Origin: Anaerolineae bacterium
Lineage (GTDB): Bacteria; Chloroflexota; Anaerolineae; Aggregatilineales; UBA2796
Direction: 5' to 3'
DNA: 6,569 bases
Assembly: GCA_020851855.1 (NCBI GenBank)
Contig: JADZBY010000555.1
Location: forward strand, 1 to 6,569
Below the pieces are notes generated by a model. The model saw only the letters and a program-made list of their open reading frames with translations. It did not search any database and was not told the origin of the DNA. A program made the position numbers and the translations under genes. How positions within the stretch are numbered: the stretch's first letter is position 1; each line of letters begins with the position of its first letter. This document shows, in pieces, positions 1 through 5,163 of this stretch.

Positions 1-506
1 CCGACGATGCCCAGCAGCGCCCCGGCCAGGATCGGCGCGAGAATGCCCGATCCCGATTCGGCCATGGCCATCATGCCCTGCGCCCGCCCGTATTGCTCCT
101 TGGGCAGCATGAGCGAGATGGACGCCGAATAGGCCGGGAACTGGAAGGCCTGGAAGACGCCCGCGAAGGCATTGGCGACGAACAAGTGCCAGATTTGCAG
201 GTTGCCGGTCGCGTACAGGGCGAAGATGACGATGGTGGACAGGCCCGCGCCCAGGTCGCTGAACATCATGACCAGCTTGCGGTTCCAGCGGTCCACGAGC
301 ACGCCGGCGAACGGGCTGAGCAGCACGGTGGGCGCAAAGCCGAAGAATGCCGTCAGCGCCAGCGCGGTGGCCTGCCCGGTGAGCTGGTAGGCCCACAGCG
401 TCAGGCCGAAGGCGGTCATGGCCGAGCCGGTCAGCGAGATGACCTGCCCGAACCAGACCAGCGAGAATGCCCTCATGCCGGTGAGCGATCTGGAGATAAG
501 CGCCAT
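1..506 (-). CDS. MFS transporter, N-terminal part (3' end beyond window)
   Basis: This is the first 168 codons of a major facilitator superfamily permease, which would move a small molecule across the cytoplasmic membrane by ion-coupled antiport or symport. The frame was read by hand on the reverse strand. It opens at a TGA (564-566, shared with the tlyA stop), and the first ATG is at 506. Residues 14-42, 46-72, 80-100, 104-128 and 152-168 are hydrophobic, fitting the first transmembrane helices. Between helices 2 and 3 lies the diagnostic motif A loop, GVLVDRWNRK (68-77), and a conserved RAQGMM segment (141-146) precedes helix 5. The DRWNRK form and overall look resemble the MFS_3/EntS-like exporter branch, but the substrate cannot be deduced. 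It starts 57 nt after tlyA on the same strand, so co-transcription is plausible. The Shine-Dalgarno site is weak (GAG about 12 nt upstream). The C-terminal half lies outside the window. Confidence 0.88.
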   Translation of the reverse strand, partial: MALISRSLTGMRAFSLVWFGQVISLTGSAMTAFGLTLWAYQLTGQATALALTAFFGFAPTVLLSPFAGVLVDRWNRKLVMMFSDLGAGLSTIVIFALYATGNLQIWHLFVANAFAGVFQAFQFPAYSASISLMLPKEQYGRAQGMMAMAESGSGILAPILAGALLGIV

Positions 507-563
507 GATGTCGATGATCTCGGTAGATTTCGCCTCGTTCGGTGCAGGGCAAGTATACCGCGC

Positions 564-1367
564 TCAGGCGCTGTTTGCCGTCACCGCCGCGATGCTCGTG
601 TCCACGTCAAACGGGACGCCGGGCGCGTCGCCGCCCACCGCCAGCCACGCCAGGAACTCGACGTTGCCCGCCGGACCGGTCAGCGGGCTGCGGATCAACC
701 CGGCGACGGCGTAGCCCATCGCCGCCGCCGCGCCGAGCACCTCGTGCAGCACGCGCGCGTGCACCCCGGCGCTCTTCACCACGCCGCCTTTGCCCACGTC
801 GGCGCGCCCGGCCTCAAACTGCGGCTTGATGAGCGCCACTACCGACCCGCCGGACGAATCCAGCCAGCCGCGCACGACCGGCAGCAGCAGCCGCAGCGAG
901 ATGAACGAGGCATCCACACTGACCCGCGTCACCGGCTCCGGCAGTTTTTCGATGTGGCGGGCGTTGGTGCGCTCCATGACCACAACGCGGCGGTCGGTGC
1001 GCAGGCGGTAATCGAGCTGGCCGTAGCCCACGTCGATGGCGTACACCCTGCGCGCGCCGCGCTGGAGCAGGCAATCCGTGAAGCCGCCCGTGCTCGCGCC
1101 CAGGTCCGCGCAGATGTGGTCCGCGACGGGCAATCCGAACGCCTTGAGGGCGGCGTCGAGCTTCTCGCCGCCCCGGCTGACGAAACGCGGCGCAGCCTTC
1201 ACGCTCAATTCGGCGTCTGCGGCGACGCGGTGGCCGGGTTTGTCCGCCACCTGGCCGTTGACGCGCACCTCGCCGGCCATGATCAGGCGGCGGGCCAGTT
1301 CGCGGCTGTCGACCAGTCCACGCGCAACCAGCAGCACGTCAAGCCGTTCGGTTTGTCGGGCAGGCAT
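564..1367 (-). CDS. tlyA: TlyA family rRNA (cytidine-2'-O)-methyltransferase
   Basis: This is a 267-residue protein of the normal length for TlyA, also annotated as hemolysin A. Characterised members use SAM to 2'-O-methylate C1920 of 23S rRNA, and long forms also C1409 of 16S rRNA, affecting subunit joining and capreomycin sensitivity. An N-terminal S4 RNA-binding domain (RLDVLLVARGLVDSRELARR from residue 8, ending in VRVNG) is followed by the RFVSRGGEKL linker and an FtsJ-like Rossmann domain. The SAM-binding motif is DLGASTGGFTDCLLQ (88-102). The K-D-K-E tetrad of the family falls at K69, D152 (DASFISL), K181 (LIKPQFE) and E237 (GNVEFL). All four are present, so the enzyme should be active. 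The S4 domain makes it a long (type II) form, but target bases are inferred from the family. The ATG at 1367 has a strong TGAGGAG site 8 nt upstream. Hemolytic activity ascribed to the family is doubtful. It is divergent from the UbiA gene and upstream of the MFS gene. Confidence 0.95.
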   Translation of the reverse strand: MPARQTERLDVLLVARGLVDSRELARRLIMAGEVRVNGQVADKPGHRVAADAELSVKAAPRFVSRGGEKLDAALKAFGLPVADHICADLGASTGGFTDCLLQRGARRVYAIDVGYGQLDYRLRTDRRVVVMERTNARHIEKLPEPVTRVSVDASFISLRLLLPVVRGWLDSSGGSVVALIKPQFEAGRADVGKGGVVKSAGVHARVLHEVLGAAAAMGYAVAGLIRSPLTGPAGNVEFLAWLAVGGDAPGVPFDVDTSIAAVTANSA

Positions 1368-1375
1368 CGAGAACT

Positions 1376-1382
1376 CTCCTCA
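1376..1382 (-). promoter_or_regulatory. tlyA ribosome-binding site, overlapping a repeat end
   Basis: Read on the minus strand this is TGAGGAG, near-ideal anti-16S complementarity, 8 nt before the tlyA ATG. It fixes the tlyA start. Its upstream part (TGAG) is the outer end of the palindromic repeat at 1379-1497, so repeat and translation signal share bases. Confidence 0.75.
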
Positions 1383-1497
1383 CCCCCTGGCCCCTCTCCA
1401 CGCTGAGTACACCGCAGAGAGGGGGAACTGCGCGGCGAGTGGTCGCAGGCTGACTTCGCCCCGACCCCTCTCCGAAGCGGAAAGGGGCGGGGGTGAG
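1379..1497. repeat. Palindromic dispersed repeat, CTCACCCC family, copy 1
   Basis: This lies in the divergent gap between tlyA and the UbiA gene. The outer arms are inverted: CTCACCCC...GGCCCCTCTCC at 1379-1399 against GGAAAGGGGC...GGGGTGAG at 1479-1497. Two inner hairpins are visible: 1391-1398 pairs perfectly with 1417-1424 (CCCCTCTC/GAGAGGGG), and 1465-1473 pairs with 1479-1487 across a 5-nt loop. A related copy is at 4999-5088. It has no coding potential I can support and no T-tract after the stems, so it is not a canonical intrinsic terminator. It resembles REP-like intergenic palindromes common in large GC-rich genomes. Folded RNA near both 5' ends could affect translation, but that is inference. 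Confidence 0.7.
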
Positions 1498-1532
1498 GCC
1501 GACTCCCACTATGCCGGTTTTCGGGCGTGTCG

Positions 1533-1541
1533 TGTTACAAT
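1533..1541 (+). promoter_or_regulatory. Extended -10 promoter of the UbiA/mvk group
   Basis: TGTTACAAT is an extended -10 element (TGn followed by TACAAT at 1536-1541). I see no good -35 hexamer at 16-18 nt, which is usual for extended -10 promoters. Transcription would start near 1548, leaving a leader of about 44 nt before the GTG at 1592. This supports the downstream start of the UbiA gene over the upstream in-frame GTG at 1493. Predicted by eye only. Confidence 0.5.
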
Positions 1542-1591
1542 GGCCCCAGATTGTACCTGAAACAGGACGGGGAAAGACGGAAACAGACACC

Positions 1592-2527
1592 GTGGAAAAG
1601 TCGTCCGCTGCTGCGCCCGCTGCCCGGCGCACGGCACTCGCCTGGCTGGGCGGACTGGTGCGCACCATGCGCATCAAACAATGGGTCAAAAACGGGTTCA
1701 TCTTCATCCCGATCCTGTTCGACGGCAAAATCGCCCAGCTTGAGCCGCTGGTGCGCGTGGCGGTGGCGTTTGCCCTGTTCTGCGTGCTGTCCAGCGCCGT
1801 GTACGTGCTCAACGACCTCGTGGACGTGGAGCGCGACCGCCAGCACCCCAAGAAGCGCTTCCGGCCCATCGCGTCGGGCCAGTTGCCCATCCCCATCGCC
1901 ATCGTAGCGGCCATCGTGCTGCCGGTGGTGTCCATCGGCGCGGCGCTCGTCTTCAGCGTGCCGCTTGGGCTGGTCATGATCGCCTATTACGCCAAAGACC
2001 TCGCCTACTCGTTCTACCTGAAAAACGTCGTGCTCGTCGATGTGCTGACGCTGGCCAGCGGCTTCATCCTGCGCGTGATCGCCGGCGTCGTCGTGATCAC
2101 CGTGACGAACTTCTCGCCGTGGTTATACGTGTGCATGGGAATGCTGGCGCTGTTCCTGGCGGTCGGCAAGCGGCGGCAGGAAATGCTGATGATGGCCGAA
2201 AACGCCACGGCAGTGCGCGCCGCGTTCCGCGAGTACAACATGGCGCTGCTCGATGATATGCTGCGCATGGTCATGATCTCGCTGCTCATGTCCTACGTGC
2301 TGTACACCGTCGAGGCGCGCACGAGCATGGGCGGCTATTACATGCTGCTCACCGTGCCCTTCGCCATGTACGGCATCTTCCGCTACCTGTACCTGATTCA
2401 CGTGCGCGGCGAGGGCAGCGCGCCGGACGAGGTGCTGTTCAAAGACCGGCCCCTGCTGATCACGGTCATCCTGTTCGTGCTGTCCACGGGCGCGATTATT
2501 TACCTTTTGCCAAAGATGCTCAATTAG
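1592..2527 (+). CDS. UbiA-family polyprenyl-phosphate transferase (decaprenyl-phosphate phosphoribosyltransferase-like)
   Basis: This is a 311-residue integral membrane protein of the UbiA superfamily. The closest recognisable branch is decaprenyl-phosphate phosphoribosyltransferase (mycobacterial Rv3806c type), which transfers phosphoribose from PRPP to polyprenyl phosphate. Numbering from the GTG at 1592, MRIKQWVKN (26-34) matches the (L)RPKQWVKN signature. The first Asp-rich motif is NDLVDVERD (74-82), followed by HPKKRFRPIASG. A second conserved block, YSFYLKNVVLVDVLTLASGFILR (139-161), and KRRQE (192-196) also fit that branch. About eight or nine hydrophobic helices are visible. The frame stays open back to a GTG at 1493, but that extension lies in a repeat and spans the promoter at 1533-1541, so I start at 1592. 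No strong Shine-Dalgarno site is seen, so the start is uncertain. It ends 7 nt before mvk, indicating co-transcription. Another UbiA substrate (quinone or lipid headgroup) is possible. Confidence 0.85.
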   Translation: MEKSSAAAPAARRTALAWLGGLVRTMRIKQWVKNGFIFIPILFDGKIAQLEPLVRVAVAFALFCVLSSAVYVLNDLVDVERDRQHPKKRFRPIASGQLPIPIAIVAAIVLPVVSIGAALVFSVPLGLVMIAYYAKDLAYSFYLKNVVLVDVLTLASGFILRVIAGVVVITVTNFSPWLYVCMGMLALFLAVGKRRQEMLMMAENATAVRAAFREYNMALLDDMLRMVMISLLMSYVLYTVEARTSMGGYYMLLTVPFAMYGIFRYLYLIHVRGEGSAPDEVLFKDRPLLITVILFVLSTGAIIYLLPKMLN

Positions 2528-2534
2528 GTCCATT

Positions 2535-3467
2535 ATGCACAGCGCATCGGCCAAAATCATTCTGCTGGGTGAGCACGCGGTGGTCTATGGCCAGCCCGCC
2601 ATCGCCGTGCCCTTCCCCGCCCTGACTGCGACGGCGCACGCCACCGACGCGCCGCCCGGCGACGGCCTGACCATCCTGGCGCACGACGTGGGGCGCGTGC
2701 TGCGCGTGCACCTGGACGACGAAACGCCCGACAACGCGCTGACCTATGCCGCGCAACTGACGCTCCACGCCCTGAACGCGCGACCGCCGGACCTGTCCAT
2801 CGAGATTCGCTCGACCATCCCCATCGGCAGCGGCTTTGGCAGCGGCGCTGCCGTGACCGCCGCCCTGATCCGCTCGCTGAGTGCGGCGCTCGGCCACTCG
2901 CTCGACGGCGACGCGCTCAACACGCTGGTGTACGAGGTCGAAAAGATGCACCACGGCACGCCGAGCGGCATTGACAACACGGTGATCGTCTTCGGACGCC
3001 CGGTGTATTTCGTGCGCGGCCAGACGCCGGAGCCGTTTTCGGTGGGCCGGGCGCTGCATTTCCTGGTATCCGATTCGGGGGTCAGCGCCTCAACACGCGA
3101 AACGGTGGGCGATGTGCGGCGGCTGGTCGACTCCGAGCCGGAGCAGTACGGCGGGCACATCGAGGCCATCGGACACATCGTGCGTGAAGCGCGCGGCTGC
3201 CTGGAAGCGGGCGATGCGGCGGCGCTCGGCGCGCTCATGATCCAGGATCATGATCTCTTGCGCGCGCTGACGGTATCGAGCGGCCTGCTCGACCGGCTGG
3301 TCGAGGCGGCGCTGGGCGCGGGCGCGCTCGGCGCGAAGCTGTCCGGCGGTGGGCGTGGCGGCAACGTGATCGCGCTGGTCACGCCGGAACAGGCGGGCCG
3401 GGTCGCGGCGGCGCTGCGCGAGGCGGGCGCGCACCAGTTGTGGCCGATGACGCTTGAGGCGCGGTGA
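2535..3467 (+). CDS. mvk: Mevalonate kinase (GHMP family)
   Basis: This 310-residue cytosolic enzyme phosphorylates mevalonate to mevalonate 5-phosphate with ATP, opening the committed part of the mevalonate pathway. All three GHMP-kinase motifs are present. Motif 1 is KIILLGEHAVVYGQPAIAVP (7-26), including the Lys at 7 typical of MVK. Motif 2, the ATP loop, is PIGSGFGSGAA (96-106). Motif 3 is KLSGGGRGGN (268-277). The block HHGTPSGIDN (139-148), with the likely catalytic base D147 and acidic E134/E136 before it, distinguishes MVK from phosphomevalonate kinase and the decarboxylases. Two positions are unusual: G104 where many members have the second Ser of GLGSSAA, and R274/N277 in motif 3. 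The ATG at 2535 follows the UbiA stop by 7 nt with only a weak TAGG site, suggesting translational coupling. A 339-nt repeat-rich gap separates it from ipk. Confidence 0.93.
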   Translation: MHSASAKIILLGEHAVVYGQPAIAVPFPALTATAHATDAPPGDGLTILAHDVGRVLRVHLDDETPDNALTYAAQLTLHALNARPPDLSIEIRSTIPIGSGFGSGAAVTAALIRSLSAALGHSLDGDALNTLVYEVEKMHHGTPSGIDNTVIVFGRPVYFVRGQTPEPFSVGRALHFLVSDSGVSASTRETVGDVRRLVDSEPEQYGGHIEAIGHIVREARGCLEAGDAAALGALMIQDHDLLRALTVSSGLLDRLVEAALGAGALGAKLSGGGRGGNVIALVTPEQAGRVAAALREAGAHQLWPMTLEAR

Positions 3468-3493
3468 GGTATCGCGCGGTGCGGGATGGTATT

Positions 3494-3544
3494 GCCCGGC
3501 GCTGAAGCGCCGGGCTGAAGCTACAAAGCCCTGACGGGCTGAAG
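3494..3544 (+). repeat. Half-copy of the MITE-like palindromic repeat
   Basis: This 51-nt unit has two tandem hairpins: GCCCGGCGCTGAAGCGCCGGGC at 3494-3515 (stem GCCCGGCGCT/AGCGCCGGGC around GA) and AGCCCTGACGGGCT at 3528-3541, joined by a CTGAAGCTACA linker. It corresponds to one arm of the full element at 3589-3768 and lies 27 nt after the mvk stop. The same unit recurs at 5904-5940. The first hairpin is strong enough to stall or protect the mvk mRNA 3' end, but no U-tract follows, so I do not call it a terminator. Confidence 0.75.
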
Positions 3545-3588
3545 CGGGCCGTTTTGCAGTCGGCAGGGTCTCGTCGGTTTAGCCGCGT

Positions 3589-3768
3589 GCTTACGGATTT
3601 TCCCAAATAAGTCCGGATCATCGCCCGGACCTGAAGGTCCAGGCTGAAGCTACGAAGCCCTTCGGGCTGAAGGCAGTTCTAGCCCGCCAGGGCTTTGTAG
3701 ACTCAGCCCGGTCGCTTCAGCGCCGGGCACGCCCGATGATCCGCGTTAATATCTGAAGATCCATAAGC
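3589..3768. repeat. MITE-like palindromic element, full copy with terminal inverted repeats
   Basis: This element of about 180 bp fills most of the mvk-ipk gap. Its ends are inverted: GCTTACGGATTTTC at 3589-3602 against the reverse complement of GAAGATCCATAAGC at 3755-3768, then a perfect 10-bp inner pair, CGGATCATCG at 3614-3623 and CGATGATCCG at 3734-3743. Between them each arm carries a CTGAAG-linked hairpin pair: GGACCTGAAGGTCC at 3627-3640 and AGCCCTTCGGGCT at 3656-3668 on the left, a GCGCTGAAGC-type stem at 3712-3724 on the right. There is no transposase and no credible ORF inside. Positions 3624-3675 match the reverse complement of 5945-5996 at 51 of 52 bases, so the element is dispersed. 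I did not find a convincing target duplication, and the outer boundary may extend a few bases further. Confidence 0.72.
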
Positions 3769-3806
3769 GCGGGCGCACACGGCTTAACGTGGAGACTTGA
3801 TCGCGG

Positions 3807-4592
3807 ATGCTCATCTTCGTCAAACTGGGCGGATCGTTCATCACCGACAAGCGCGCGCCGGAATATTTCCGCGCCGACGAGACGCGCCGCGCCGCCGCCG
3901 CGCTCGCCGAGGCGCTTCAGAGCCGGATCGGCCTGCAAGTGCTGATCGGGCACGGCAGCGGCTCGTTCGGGCACGTCGCCGCGCAAAAATACGGCACGAT
4001 GGACGGCGTGCGCACGCCGGAGCAGTGGCGCGGCTTCGCCGAGGTCGGGCTGGCAGCGCGGCGGCTCAATTCGCTGGTGCTCGACGCGCTGGCCGAGGCC
4101 GGGTTGCCCGTGCTGCCGATCCAACCCTTCGCGTCGGCGCGCTGCGTGGATGGGCGGCTGTCCTCGATGGACGCCGGGCCGGTGTGGGCCGCATTGGAGC
4201 ACAACCTTGTGCCGGTCGTCTACGGCGACATCGCGCTCGATCCGGTGCGCGGCGGCACGATCATCTCCACCGAGACGATCTTCGCCTATCTGGCCGGGCG
4301 GCTGCACCCGGAGCGCATCGTGCTGCTGGGCGAGACGGATGGCGTGTATGGCGCGGACGGCGCGATCATCCCGCGAATCACGCCGCGCAGTTTCCCGGCG
4401 GTCGAGGCAGCGCTGGGCGGCTCGCACGGGGCGGACGTGACCGGCGGCATGGCCTCGAAAGTGCGCGCCATGCTCGACCTGGTGAAGAAAACGCCGGGCC
4501 TGGAGATTCGCATTGCGGGCGGCGGGCCGGGTAACATCCGGAGCGCGTTATTGGACGACGACGGGCCGGGCACGACGTTGCGCGCGGAATAG
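3807..4592 (+). CDS. ipk: Isopentenyl phosphate kinase (amino acid kinase superfamily)
   Basis: This 261-residue protein phosphorylates isopentenyl phosphate to isopentenyl diphosphate with ATP, the last step of the alternative mevalonate route. The N-terminus is FVKLGGSFITDK (4-15), with the phosphate-binding Gly-Gly-Ser and lysines K6 and K15 expected of IPK. GHGSGSFGH (47-55) contains the family's hallmark His (H55), which binds the substrate phosphate. GDIALD (140-145), IISTETI, ETDGVY (176-181) and DVTGGMASKV (210-219) complete the nucleotide and metal site. The STET form replaces the SGDD seen in many archaeal IPKs. The GSFGH motif separates it from acetylglutamate, aspartate, UMP and fosfomycin kinases. 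The ATG at 3807 gives the usual N-terminus directly before the first beta strand; the nearest Shine-Dalgarno-like site (GGAGA, 3791-3795) is rather far at 11 nt. The STAS gene follows after 24 nt. A role in salvaging prenyl monophosphates is also possible. Confidence 0.93.
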   Translation: MLIFVKLGGSFITDKRAPEYFRADETRRAAAALAEALQSRIGLQVLIGHGSGSFGHVAAQKYGTMDGVRTPEQWRGFAEVGLAARRLNSLVLDALAEAGLPVLPIQPFASARCVDGRLSSMDAGPVWAALEHNLVPVVYGDIALDPVRGGTIISTETIFAYLAGRLHPERIVLLGETDGVYGADGAIIPRITPRSFPAVEAALGGSHGADVTGGMASKVRAMLDLVKKTPGLEIRIAGGGPGNIRSALLDDDGPGTTLRAE

Positions 4593-4605
4593 GTCCATTG
4601 TAGCA

Positions 4606-4610
4606 GGGAG
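4606..4610 (+). promoter_or_regulatory. Ribosome-binding site of the STAS gene
   Basis: GGGAG ends 6 nt before the ATG at 4617 and continues into GAGAGG. It is the best Shine-Dalgarno site in the plus-strand group and lies in the 24-nt gap after ipk, so the STAS gene can be translated independently of ipk from a shared mRNA. Confidence 0.7.
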
Positions 4611-4616
4611 AGAGGC

Positions 4617-4967
4617 ATGTTATCGGTCATCGAGCGTGAAGAGACGCGGCCCGGCGGCGCGGTGATTGTCCTGCGCGCCGAGGGGCGGCTGGACAGCGAA
4701 GGCGTGGACCCGTTCAAGGCCGCCGTCCAGAACATCCTGCTGCGTGACCAGTTCCGCATCGTGGTAGACATGGCCGAAGTGCGCTACCTGAACAGCGCGG
4801 CGCTGCGCGTGCTGGCCGAGGGCGTCACACGCTGCCGGGCGAACGGCGGCGATCTGCGCATTGCCGAGCCAGCCGCGAAAGTGCGCCAGATTTTCGAGAT
4901 CAGCGGCTTCGACCGCTTCCTGTCCATCTTTGACGGCGTCGAGGCAGCGCTGGCCAGCTTTGAATAG
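4617..4967 (+). CDS. STAS-domain protein, anti-sigma factor antagonist-like
   Basis: This is a 116-residue single-domain cytosolic protein of the STAS fold, the size of SpoIIAA/RsbV. Those proteins bind anti-sigma kinases and switch partners when dephosphorylated. The pattern fits: a first strand (VIVLRAEGRLDSEGV, 16-30), a strand ending in D51 (FRIVVDMAEVRYL), then the loop and helix NSAALRVLAEG (59-69), and the C-terminal IAEPAAKVRQIFEISGFDRFLSIF (82-105). The usual DSSGL phosphorylation loop reads NSAAL here (59-63). The first Ser is kept (S60), but the Asp is Asn and the second Ser, the phosphoacceptor in SpoIIAA, is Ala. Phospho-switching may therefore be altered or absent. No anti-sigma kinase, phosphatase or sigma factor lies in the window, so the partner is unknown. 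It follows ipk by 24 nt and probably shares its transcript. A scaffold or second-messenger role is an alternative. Confidence 0.87.
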   Translation: MLSVIEREETRPGGAVIVLRAEGRLDSEGVDPFKAAVQNILLRDQFRIVVDMAEVRYLNSAALRVLAEGVTRCRANGGDLRIAEPAAKVRQIFEISGFDRFLSIFDGVEAALASFE

Positions 4968-4998
4968 AGATGATCTGCAAAGGCCATTTCCCGCGTTG

Positions 4999-5088
4999 AC
5001 CCTCTTTCCCTCAGAGCGAGAGGGGAGAAGGACCGGATGCGCCGTGTCTCTTTTTCCCTTTCCATGAGGGAGAAGGGCCGGGGGGTGA
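4999..5088. repeat. Palindromic dispersed repeat, CTCACCCC family, copy 2
   Basis: The right arm (GGGAGAAGGGCC then GGGGGGTGAG, about 5068-5088) is, in reverse complement, nearly the left arm of the copy at 1379-1399. Two hairpins are visible: 5000-5012 with 5018-5030 (CCCTC...GAGGG core around AGAGC), and CCCTTTCC with GGGAGAAGGG near 5056-5077. It occupies the gap between the STAS and DUF1638 genes. The outer left arm is not clearly conserved. No gene is seen in 4968-5163, and I could not identify a convincing promoter for the DUF1638 gene there. Confidence 0.6.
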
Positions 5089-5163
5089 GCGTTTGCACAC
5101 GCGCTCTGACCCTGATCCTGACAAATCGTTCGTGCCTAGTTGAACGAGGTTCACAGAAACTCC

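Noticed and set aside
93..1406. Long plus-strand open frame of 437 codons
   Set aside because: It lies antisense to tlyA and the MFS gene, is dominated by Arg, Gly, Ala, His and Gln as expected of an antisense frame in GC-rich DNA, and shows no family motif. Both minus-strand proteins have intact signature motifs.
1493..1591. Upstream GTG start of the UbiA gene (33 extra residues)
   Set aside because: The GTG lies in the right arm of a dispersed repeat, the extension has no conserved residues, and an extended -10 element (1533-1541) sits inside it. The start at 1592 is preferred, though not proven.
3494..3541. Intrinsic terminator after mvk
   Set aside because: The stem is strong and GC-rich, but no T-tract follows and the same hairpin occurs in the other repeat copies, so it is better described as part of the dispersed repeat.
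3494..3743. Possible CRISPR array
   Set aside because: The repeated pieces are palindromic, unevenly spaced, differ in length and contact each other without unique spacers; no cas gene is present.
2525..4599. Identical 10-mer TAGGTCCATT at the UbiA stop (2525-2534) and at the ipk stop (4590-4599)
   Set aside because: Chance 10-mer matches are expected in 6.5 kb, and the flanks are unrelated. The position at two stop codons is curious but not enough to call a signal.
5140..5163. TTG start for the DUF1638 gene
   Set aside because: It has no ribosome-binding site and adds eight residues with no family similarity; the ATG at 5164 begins at the conserved block.
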